Assembly (NCBI RefSeq): GCF_018320785.1
Contig: NC_054865.1
Location: forward strand, 39,435,398-39,499,397
From: Cheilinus undulatus
Taxonomy: Eukaryota > Chordata > Actinopteri > Labriformes > Labridae
Direction: 5' to 3'
Length of the DNA stretch: 64,000 nucleotides
Part shown: in pieces, positions 1 through 10,700 of the stretch
How positions within the stretch are numbered: the stretch's first letter is position 1
How the letters are laid out: every line of letters starts with the position of its first letter
Notes under the pieces: model-generated
Database searches by the model: none
What the model saw: only the letters and a program-made list of their open reading frames with translations
What the model was told of the DNA's origin: nothing
Translations under genes and position numbers: made by a program

Positions 1-451
1 ACTGTACACAACATCGATCCGATGAATGAACAATCCTTGGCCTTAAACAATGTAAATGTACATTAGTGAAAATTTTTGTTCAGTCCTTACAATCATGATC
101 AGCTGTCACTGACACAGCTTCACCTTTCACCCTCCTTCCCCTCTGCAGTGTCTCAGAAAGGAAATACTAGTATGTAGAAGTGTGAAAAGGCTTAATACAT
201 TACTGAAATATGTGAGAGTGTGTGCAAACCACAGAGCTTCAATGCTGCAACATAAGATAAATGTTTCATGTAGTATGTCTGTAGGTCTGACTATTATAAT
301 CTGCTGATAGAACAGCACATGAAGGACTTAGTCCTTGTTAATTTAATTAAAATCTGAAGTCAAAGAGGGAAAATATGTTTAAAAAGAGGGAGTTTTGTGT
401 ATGGAAAAATAGTCTATTTTACCGTTCTATTACATGCATTATATCACACCC

Positions 452-772
452 TATGGTTGCCAACCTGGAACAGGGGTGGAGGGCGCCGAAGATCTTAGGG
501 GGGACACGAGGCTTTGTTTGCTCTGAGGATGCCAAAAGTAGATTTGCAAATATTGACATGAACCATGATAAAGCAGTTATTAAGTAGTTTGGTCTTTTGA
601 TAAGAAAGGCATGCATAGGCCTTTTTTAGGACTTTATCAGTGAAACAGTTAAAATCTATGTCAATTTTTGATGGCAATGTGTCACTTTTTCTTCTCTCTC
701 AGGTCCTGGGAGGCTCCGCTTTTCTTAGAATACATGTAGGCGGGAAATGGAAAAATGGTTGAGAAACACTCC
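452..772. mobile_element. Possible degenerate hAT MITE
   Basis: Begins ATGGTTGCCAACCTGG and ends near AATGGTTGAGAAACAC. This resembles the inverted GTGGTTCTCAACC ends of the complete element at 46459, but the match is weak and no clean target duplication was seen. Confidence 0.3.
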
Positions 773-2439
773 ACTAAGGCACAGATTAGATTCCCTTCCT
801 GTCATTGAACTTGCCTTGTCAAGCCTTAATGAACAGCTGCATCCCTTCTGCAGACATGCACCTCTAACTCAAGCTGCAGCAGCAGAAGGGAGTCTTTCAT
901 AAAGTAGGCTTTCAAAAGAAAAGAGACAGTCCTCTTCAAGGCTGCATGAGCCTGTGTTTGAATATCCTTCCTTTCTGATTAGCCTAATGACGTCAGTATT
1001 CAAGTGCACACTCACAAACATACAAAAGGTCTCCTGGATGCATGTGTGGAGGATTTTCCCGGTTTGCTCTTGGTGTGACTTGTTGTTAGTTCTGACTGCA
1101 GAATGTTCCCACAACTATCACTCCTTCCCACTATTGAGCTACAAATGCTTCCCACCACACATCAGGAGTTTTTTTTTTTCTTGTGTAGCATTCGCCCTAC
1201 CCTTCACACCGCTTTGTCTATTTATGCTCAGATATAATGAGTTTGTCTTTGAGCTCCCTTACCAACTGCTGATAGAGATACTCTCTATTGATTTCTCCTT
1301 CTTGCAAGAATAAAATACACAGAAACTGTTTCATTGCCCAAAGGTTCTTTATTTCATATCCAGAAATTTCTCAGCACATGCAAACATGGATATCTCACAG
1401 AGAGTTTTCCAGAAATATTTTTGTTACACTGGAGACACACAAATACACACAGGGTCAGGCTGCTTGAGAATATCAGGAGTGTTGAGTCATAACATGAACC
1501 TAGATACCAAATGTTCTAACACAGATGTTTTCCCCAGCATCCTCATTTTAAGAGTAGAATTTTTAACAAGTGTGAGCCCCCTAAAGCATAAAAAAAACCC
1601 TCCTTAACTTTACCTCAGAAAAGTTTGGCATGAGAGATGAATGAGACATTTTTGTGAATTTTACCTTTATCACCTTTAGTCTCATAAAATGCATAATGTG
1701 CAATAATTGCTGACATTTGCTGTATCTCCATCAAAGTCTTTTTTCAGGCAAACCCAACCATTTGAAATTATCAGGATGTACTACAGACTGATGTAGCTTT
1801 GATTTTTAGTCAATGCATTACTGTTAAAATGTACTAAAAAGGCTAAGCTAAAACAGCATCTTGGTCATGTCACGTGCATCTATTCAGGCATGAATATACA
1901 GCTGAGGAGATGCAAAAGACTAACATGGTGGCTGCTTTTTCTCTGCAACGCACCCATAAACTTTTAGCTTGGCTACACAAGGAGGAGACCACAGCCTTCT
2001 CAATGAGTAGCACATGCAAATTACTTGTTAAAATACCATCTAATTATAGAGAGTTGCAACATTATTATGAGAAATGACTTGATAATTAATATTTACTGGA
2101 TATTTCTGAGTTATTGGTTGGAAATTTCCGAGTTCTTACTAGGTAATTACCCCCTTATTCTTGAGAAGTTTTTAGATAATTATAATTATTACTATAAAAT
2201 TACTATTATTACTGTAAAATTACCAGGTAATTAAGGGGTTGTTCACATGTGCAGCAGTTTTCTCACAATCAATTTTACAAATTTTACTGCTGTCAAACCA
2301 TTACATTTTTAAATTGAAATTGATCTCAGAATTTCTATAGTCAATCATGACTAATCTCCCTTTTTTTCTGCATTTTGAAAGGTCAGTATTTGCATAAAAA
2401 AACTTTTTGTTTCCACTTTGGGTTTTGGTTCTGTGTGAA

Positions 2440-2680
2440 ACAAAGGGACAAAGAGTAACAGACTTCCTGTTGGATATAGACTTGATTTTATTGGGGGGGG
2501 CTTAAGGTTGAACAAAGATTATGACGTGAACTTAACCACAGAAAAAAAGGAACTTATTATGGACTAAAATGGAAATAAGAGAGCCGTAACAAAGTGCAAT
2601 GGTTGGTGACACGAGGTGTAGGTGACTTTTGTCCCCCAAGCTGTCTGTGAGTTTAAACTGAAGTGAAACATTCACCCTTG
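2440..2680. repeat. Dispersed segment, copy 1 (see 8860-9085)
   Basis: Shares GTGAACTTAACCACA, AGGAACTT, ATGGACT and GAGCTGTCTGTGAGTTT-like blocks in the same order with 8860-9085. No transposon type can be assigned. Confidence 0.55.
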
Positions 2681-2907
2681 GAAATGCAAGCCACCAGAAT
2701 CTAAGCACAATTATATATATTTTTTCAAAAACATGGACTATCATAATATCTGTGTTGCAAGGATGTAAGATAAATTTATGAAGAGTTATGACCAGAAAGA
2801 CCAATTAAAGAACAATACAGAAATTGAATATCATAGAACTTTATTCTAATCACAACCATACTATGAATGATCAAGCCTTTTCACATCAGCATTTAGTTCC
2901 TGTAGGC

Positions 2908-3936
2908 CAGGGGTGTAAAACTCAATCACAGGAAGGGCCAGATTCTGGATGTAGGTCTAACCTGAGGTCTGAACAGGGTCAACAAAACCTTAAACTGTCA
3001 ACCTCATTTTCACCAGTGAGAACATACGAAAAAAAAAAAACAGCACTGATGATAAATCATTTGGAAATTCAAAAAAGTAAAAATGATAAGTTTAAAGGCT
3101 CAAATATGAGATAAAAATTCCAATTTATCAGTTTGAAAGATCAGAACATGATATTTAAAATAGAAAAATAATGTTTTTAAAGAGCAAATATATGAGGAGA
3201 AAGTTGAAATGATAAGTTTGGAAGGTTAAAATATTAGTTCAAATTTGAAATCATGAGTTTAAAAGTCAATTATGTCTTAAAATTTTAAATTGTGAGTCTG
3301 ATAGTTCAAAATGCTGGAATAAAAAGCCAAAATTAGTTGAAAATGTCAAAATATGAGCTAGAATTTTAAAATGATGACTTGAAAAGTTAAAAATATGTTT
3401 TAAATTCGAAATTTGGAGTGTAAAAGGTCAAAATATGATTTAAAAAGTAAAAATTATGGATTTAAAATTTCCAAATATGAGAAAAAAATGAAACCATGTG
3501 TTTAGTAAGGGGTTGAAAAGGTCAAAATATGACTTGAAATTTAAAATTGAGAACCTAAAAGATAAAAATATGGTATATAAAGTCCAAATTATGAGTTGAA
3601 AAAGTCAAAGCATGAAATGAAAAGTTAAAATCATAAGTTTGAGTTGTAATCTTGAGATGCAAAATTGAAAATATGAAATTAAATACAAATTATTTTTTCC
3701 CCCCACATTCTTGACTTTTTATCTAATTTTTCTTACACTTTACTTTTTCAGATTTTTATGGCTTAAAATGATATTTTAAATAATCAAGTTGAAGTTTACA
3801 TTATTATTCTGCAGGAAATCTGCAGACCTCATTCTGGTGGGCCAGTAATAATACAAATATGATATGATCTCACGGGCCGGATATAATCGTTCCATGGGTC
3901 GGATTTGGCCCCCGGGCCTTGAGTTTGACACCTGTG
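2908..3936. mobile_element. Complete hAT-type MITE with internal minisatellite
   Basis: Ends are inverted copies of CAGGGGTGTMAAACTCAA, flanked by an 8-bp target duplication (CTGTAGGC at 2900-2907, CTATAGGC at 3937-3944, one mismatch). The centre (about 3040-3690) is a degenerate array of units like AAAATATGAGTTGAAAAGTC. No transposase frame, so non-autonomous. Confidence 0.8.
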
Positions 3937-5679
3937 CTATAGGCCTTGTCTATTAGAGGAAAGAATAAAAACTTGCTTACAAACACACTACAGAAACTTT
4001 CATTTTTTACGATTTTCTTTCTTACCTTTCCAAACTGGTAGATAACTATCTGTACTCTTGTTGCTCTTTAGTTAGCCCTGATTAGTCACTCACAACTGCC
4101 AAGAAAACAATAGAAGAAGAAATTGAAGCATTGTCATTGGCAGACAAGCTGACAAGAAGTTGATATCTTTTACTTTCAGTGTCAAAATTTAGGACTGATT
4201 GCAACACTGCTAAATTTTTCATTGTAACAAATCATCAGATTATCATGGGTTAAGCAATGTGGATTTGCAGTAAAAAAGCAAAAACATTTTTTGAAAGGGA
4301 TGTAAATTCCAGGTACCGTCCGTAGATTTGAGAAAAGGCAAACTTCTGATCACATTTACTCCACAGAGATCTCACTTCCAGTTCCTGAGAGATTGTAAGC
4401 AATGCATGCTGTACCGCTTTGGCTTTTTGTCAAAGTTTAATGTCTCTCTTAGTCACACTAGTATGAAACTACTTCCCCCTTTATTTCCTGTTCCACTAGA
4501 TACTCATCATGCACAGTGATAGTAAAGTTAACTCAGAGGTCATAGTGAATCCTACAACATTGTGAGCATGAGGTTTAGGCTAATGCTCCTTCTTCATAAT
4601 TAGACATCTTCATACCCAACAGAATCTGTGTAGTCTTAATCTCAGAGGTAATAGTTATGACCAATGGAATTTGTTAAAGGAAACAAATCATTTAAATGTA
4701 TGTAGGACAGAAAAACATCCTCTCAGCTTTTCTCACAACATGTTTACTTGGCAGTGGCTCATTTGGGTGTTTCTTCTGAAACACTGTGGTTTTTTTTCAT
4801 GACTTCCTGTCATGCTTAAGCAAAACCTTAAACCAAAGACTACGTTGCAGTATGCAAAACTCAGTCATATCAGGCAAGGTTTAAAATGCTGCTTTAGAGG
4901 TAACCTGAATTTCTTTTTTTTTGCAATAATCTATGACTGAATTTCATCTAACATGGATTGAATAAACAAACAAATCACAAGTTCAACATAACAAATGTTG
5001 TGTTCATCTCAGTTTGAATTTGAGTGTGCCAACACCAGAGTGCTAACTGAAAGAAGCCATAGATGCATAGTTTGATATTTTTAGAGACAATAATTATCTT
5101 TTCTTTCTAAGAGTTAGATTAGAAGATCAATATATTTCTATATAGTGGACCTTGAACCAGCAGCTTGATCGCTCAGCTTGATACAAAGATTGTAAACCAG
5201 TAGGATCCTAATCACCAGAGACTCTGAAGAGGATGTATCATGGAAACTTTTTTCTTTTAGCATTTTTGCAAAAATATTCATGCACATGAAGTATTTACCA
5301 ACCCACAAGATGTGAAATAAGCCAACCAGTTCTTTGTTCATGGTCCCCTATCTCTGAAAACACAAAATCTGATGGTTTGTTCAGAATCTGCGTTCATTGC
5401 AATGACAGTCATTATAATTTCTGCCCCTCACCTGAAACCTCAACCAGCTACCATAGAGGCACACTCATGCTGGCACATCCTGAGGAAGAGGGGTGGGTGG
5501 AGCTCATGTGCATTTAAAGAGACCGAAGCGGGGCTCAGACATTTCAGCTAGACCACAGGGCATTGTGTTCAGAGGTGATAAAGCCATATGACATGCCACC
5601 TTAAAAAGTTATATAAAAAAGTAAGCCAAAGGTTTCCCTTACAGCCAAGTTTACCATCTCTGCCTGTTGACTATGCAAA

Positions 5680-6080
5680 TCTGCTGATTATCTAGTAATC
5701 TCTCAGTAAAAAAGTGGTTACTACCTAGCAGGCAAAAGAGTTGCTATTTTATTAAGTACGAACTTTGAAATATGTTATATAAGGAAGTATTTACCAAACA
5801 ATAATGCATTCATTACCAAGTAATTCCTTCTAATATTTGGCAGTTCTCTGGTAATTAGGTGGTAGGAAGGACTCGCTTTAATTCAGTGGGCCAAAATAAA
5901 GATATTACCTGGGAATAATGAAGGAACTTATATGGAAAACCATCATCTTTTTAAAGAGATGTGTTTTTTTTTTGTTTTGTTTTTTTTCTTTGTAAAATAC
6001 CACCTAATTACCAAACAATTATCACAACATAACCAGGGTTGGGGTAAAATAGGAGAAAGTAAGGATAAAATACAACCAAA
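5680..6080. repeat. TAATTACC-rich dispersed repeat fragment
   Basis: Contains ACCACCTAATTACCAAACAATT followed by ACCAGGGTTGGGGTAAAATA-like sequence, a single unit closely resembling the monomer of the minisatellite at 24725-25172. The remaining end may be at 6840-6940. Confidence 0.5.
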
Positions 6081-7091
6081 TTAACAAAGAATTGGAGAGA
6101 CCATTCTGTTCTGTTGGCCACTCACAGACCTTTCATCTGAGATTTGACAATTTGCCAATACAACACATTTCAAGTTTTAGATTTTTGTTTCTAAATTCAA
6201 CTTTATTTATAGCCAAAGTTTGAGAGTTACATTCATAAAAGAACCACATTGCAAACATTACAGACTAATCAAAATTTCATTAATAAAATGGTGAAAAAGG
6301 TCAGGGGTGTAATCGGGATTAAATTATGTGTATAATCATTTTAGAAGTTACTCTTTCGTAAGACAATTTGATTCGAATCTCGGTTCACAGACTACGATTC
6401 GATTCGTTTCGGTCCGGTACAGTCTGATTATAGAATCAAAATAACTTTTGCTTTTAAAAAAAAAAAAGGGGGGGGGGGGGCAAGATAATTTCATAATATT
6501 CTAAGTTTATTTGATCTTATTTACAAAACAGACTAAATGCCAGGCCTCCTGTGCTAACACTCTGAAATTATGTTGAAGAAAGTTTTCATCACACCCAGGT
6601 GTCTTACTTTGAGATTAAATTGGGAGAAAAATATGTTCATTCTTCTGTACTTCCATTTGTGATTGATCATTTGTGATCATTTTAATCTAACTTTTTTACA
6701 AAAAATGTAAAAACTGTATTTTAAAGTACCTGAAACCAACCAAAATACAAATTTTACATTCTAACAAAACAAATGCATGCTTTAAAAACAAGTTTTTGGG
6801 AATGTTTTTTTTTTTTTTTTAATCTTGCCAACCCTCGTTTGTCACTGACCCAATTACCACCTTATTCTTAACAAAAATTACTATCTAATTACACTTATGA
6901 CTATGAAGTTATGGGGTAATTAGGGCCCTCTAAAATAAAGTGCTACTGCAACCTTGAATGCAGAATAAGATAATGAACAATTAAAAAAGATCTGAGTTGG
7001 TTCTACAACAGCTGACAAGAGTAAAAGTGTAATCAATATGAGAACCAGTGATTTAATTTGTCTACTGTTTTTACACCTCACTATAAAAGAT

Positions 7092-7097
7092 TTTATT
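7092..7097 (-). terminator. Candidate poly(A) signal of sult5a1
   Basis: AATAAA on the minus strand about 490 bp after the sulfotransferase stop codon, the first canonical hexamer I noticed there. Variant hexamers closer to the stop are possible. Confidence 0.3.
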
Positions 7098-7586
7098 AAT
7101 AGCTAAATGATTTTTTCTGTTATGGCCTATGATTAAAAGAAATATCCACAGCACCATCTTTGTTCTGTAATTATAGTTACATCAGGCAACCATACCTCCC
7201 AATCAGATGTCAGCTACTACTCACCAGGGATTCATGGTTATAGCAAATGTAACCAGCACCTTTTTCATGTATTATCAGAGTTAATCCTTTCAACCACAGG
7301 TATATTGTGTTCTGTTATGTCCTTCCCCCTCTGCTCTTAGTTTTGCCACTTGTATGTATTGAAAATATAATGTGCTACTTGTGCAAAAGACATTCTATCT
7401 AACTGCACATTAGTAAAAATAGAAAAGAAAACTGAAGCTGGATTCAAGTTGGACACAGTTTAGAAAACAGGTCTGTTTTAGTACATGTTAATTTAATATT
7501 TACAACTAACTTAATTTAAATTGCCATTTGGAGAGCATCATCAACTCCTGCCCCTATGTCACAGGATGTACAAAGATTTCATTTAA

Positions 7587-7750
7587 CTAAATATTGTGTA
7601 GAGATGTTTTATCATTGGTCTGGCCATCTTCTTTATCTTCCTCCTCCCACACAAAGTCTAATGTGCAGCCTTTCATCTTGGACTTGAAGACGCTGTTGAA
7701 ATATTGATTCTGCTCCTCCGTGAACATGTTTTTCCAATCTCCAATTTTAC
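7587..7750 (-). CDS. sult5a1: sult5a1 coding exon 6 (terminal)
   Basis: Completes the RKGKIGDWKNMFT signature and runs to a TAG at 7589-7587. After the conserved core ending GCTLDFVW there is an acidic tail (EEEDKEDGQ) and a short extension that is probably lineage specific. Confidence 0.88.
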
Positions 7751-10700
7751 CTAAATTATACAGGAGAACAAAAAGACAAGCAATGAGGATGATATTTTAA
7801 AAATTAAATGTAGACTACTTTCAGCTGACTACTATTTAAAGCACTGGTTCCAAATCTATGGTCTGGGAACCCTTGAGAGGATGCCAGACATCTCAGGTGA
7901 GGCAGGAGGCTTTGCCTACCCTAAGACAGTCAAAACTAGATATGCACCTATTAACTAAAATCATAATAAAACACCAGTAAAGTAGTTTACACAACAGTGT
8001 TTTGGTAAGGAAAACAGGTTAAGACCATAGACTGTAGAAAAAAATGGAAAAAGCCTGTGTGGCGTCAGCCGTTTGCTTACAATAGGCAGACTAAAACTGC
8101 TCTTGAAGCCAATCCACGGTGTCTTTCATTTGAAATCAATGTCTCAGTCGAACTTTGGATCAACTTAACGGCCCACCCACTAAGCGCGACTTCCTGTCAG
8201 CCTGCTAGCTAGCATTCCAGTTGACAGACACGGAGCATCTGTCTGCCAAGCTATCTGTCAATCAAATGAGATGCGCCAGTCAGCTTTCATCCTAAATATT
8301 ATCCAAACGATCGTGGTACACAAAAATTCACCCCCTGTACAGTGGGAGCACAATAAGACACTAGCAGGCTGTGAACCAGTTTATTTCTAGGGTAAAAAAA
8401 ACGGCTCTTTAACAGGTGTTCAGACAGGACTTCTGGTGTTCCTGCAGCCAGCCCCAAGTGGGCACTTACGGTACTGCAATTATTTGCACATCTGCATTGG
8501 CTTCATTTTTCAGGACAGGAGGTTGCTGCTTGGTTAAGACAATGTATCACTCTTCATGGATGAGGCTTTGCAGCTTTTGTTAAATACAAGTAGGGGGGCT
8601 TGAAGCTAAAAAAACCACTAGGATTTAAGTAACACTGAACACTGAATTTAAGTAATAGCCTGATAACATTAGCTTATTATAATACAAGTCCTGTATAAAC
8701 CTACATAGAAATAAAGGCTACAATTGAATTTTTTAATTGCAAATAATCTCAGTAATTTCTGCAGTTAACTGCAGTTATTCTCAAATTTTTTGCTGCATTT
8801 TGATTTTTCCAATTTGCATTTTGATGTGATTCATTTCCGATGCTTGTGCTATCTTAATACAAGGGTGACTGACTTTGTGTTTGATACAGACCTGCTTTTA
8901 TTTTGAAAAAAAAAAAAGAACATCAGGTAGACCAAGGATTGTGAAATGAACTTAACCACAACAAAAGGAACTTGTCATGGACTGAAAAGGAAATAAGGTA
9001 CATATTTGATAGCACACGGTGCAGAAGACTTTGCCTTGTCCTCTGAGCTGTCTGTGAGTTTTTAAAGTAAAATGAGTCTTCGAGGCACAGTGCCATCCTT
9101 ATTTTACATCACTTAGACGGAGATGTTTAACCAAAGTGTGCTGAAAGGAACAATATAGCAAGTGATTTACGCAACTGAAAAAGCTATGGTCTCTTTCTAT
9201 ATGTGTGGTTTTATGTGCTGTAAACACCAGGAAATTACTGAGGTGGCCTAAATCTCCTGTCATAAGCCACAGCTGGCCTCATTTTCAAACATGAGGCAAT
9301 GAAGGTGTCTGGCTGTGACAAGGCAAAAATGTTGTGTACTCCAATTAATGTTGATTCTCTTCCTTTTAGTTTTCTTGTGATTTCTATGACAGATGAGAGG
9401 GAGGTCATTAATCCTGTCGGCAAGTAATAAGAGAAAACCTTACCTTTTCTCATGAAAGATCCCTTGCTATGGTCCATAATCTCTTGATCGACCAGGGTGT
9501 AGTTGACCATCTTGTTGTGCTTCATGCTGCTAAAGCTGCAGTGGTTAACACAGTTGTTGACCTCCTCCTCCATCAGGGGGCACTGTAAGAAAGAGCTCAC
9601 CCTCTTTATGGCTCCATGTAGGTCCTGAAATCAGAAAGAACACAGTGATACTTCCAAGTACTTCAAAAAAGACTTGTCTTTAAAAGAAACCTTTGCATCA
9701 TTTCTGTTATATTGCATAATGTATCTCCTGTCTGCTATGACTTCCTCCAAAGGTTAGATTACAGTCAACTCTGATGTTAGACAGTAGATTAAAACTGGCA
9801 GACCACTTAGTTTGAAGAAGTTTGTGAGGAAAAAAAATCATTTAAGAGATAAATTTATTCTTAAAGATCCAGCACTAGCCCTATTACTAACCAGATTTGT
9901 GTCATAAAACTAAGTCTAACTGCCTTTAAGTGTTGCTGATAGCAAAGTACAACCAACTTTACCAGTGACATCTCCTCATAAGTGATGTGAAGCAGATTGT
10001 CCATGGTGCCTGTTTGATCGGTCCAGTCTTTAATATGTTTGAACCAGGAGCCATATGACACTGTAACAAAGATTAGGTTAGCTTGACTTTTGACTGCAGA
10101 GCTGAAATCACTACATTCAAAAAAGGATGGAAAAAAATGGAGTGACTTTATCTTTAGTCATGATATAAACTTACGTGTGCCCTCCAAAAATAACTTTAAA
10201 AAGTCTGGAAATAGGCCAGCCTCAGGGAGGAAGTTGGCCATTTTGTGGAAGTGATAAAACGACACAACAACATCTTTGGGGTTTCTGCTTACGTAGATAA
10301 TCTGGAGGACAAAATGGAGCAACAGAGTTAGAATTTTTCTGCTGTATTACGAATATCCATCAGTTTAGAAATGTAACGTTTTAACAGCCAGTAGAATTTT
10401 TCAGTTAAAGCACATAACATCAAATATTATCCTCCGAAATCTGCCTCAGATTTTCTTTCTTTGGATTTTTGCCAATATTAAATATGCCGATATTTACAAA
10501 TTCTTTTTAGACGATCTGATACTGATACCAATATTTAAATCTAGAACTAAACCTAGAAATTTTGTGATTAGAATGCACTTGAAAGTGTAAGGAATGATGA
10601 ATAAAGAAAAAGACTTCAGCTGAAGTAGGTCTGTTGGTCCAGCCTAAAACTCCAGAAATGTATTTGCTCATTCAGCCAATATTTACAGCTGATATAGGCA

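Larger units (their letters stand above)
1..2907. other. Intergenic, no gene recognised
   Basis: AT-rich DNA with only short chance frames. It holds a possible degenerate hAT fragment (452-772), a fragment of a TAATTACC-rich dispersed repeat (about 2085-2245), and at 2440-2680 one copy of a segment that recurs near 8.9 kb. Confidence 0.5.
3945..7586. other. Intergenic and sult5a1 3' flank
   Basis: No coding exon recognised. Parts at 5680-6080 and 6840-6940 belong to a TAATTACC-rich dispersed repeat that appears split by inserted DNA. 6302-6450 resembles one end of a hAT MITE (CAGGGGTGTAATCGG). An A-run joined to a G-run lies near 6458-6481. Confidence 0.45.

Noticed and set aside
954-1313. 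119-aa frame MFEYPSFLISL
   Set aside because: No recognisable domain, low-complexity hydrophobic composition and no splice or promoter support.
2908-3936. CRISPR-like periodic array
   Set aside because: Units are imperfect, lack spacers of fixed length and lie inside a hAT MITE in vertebrate DNA.
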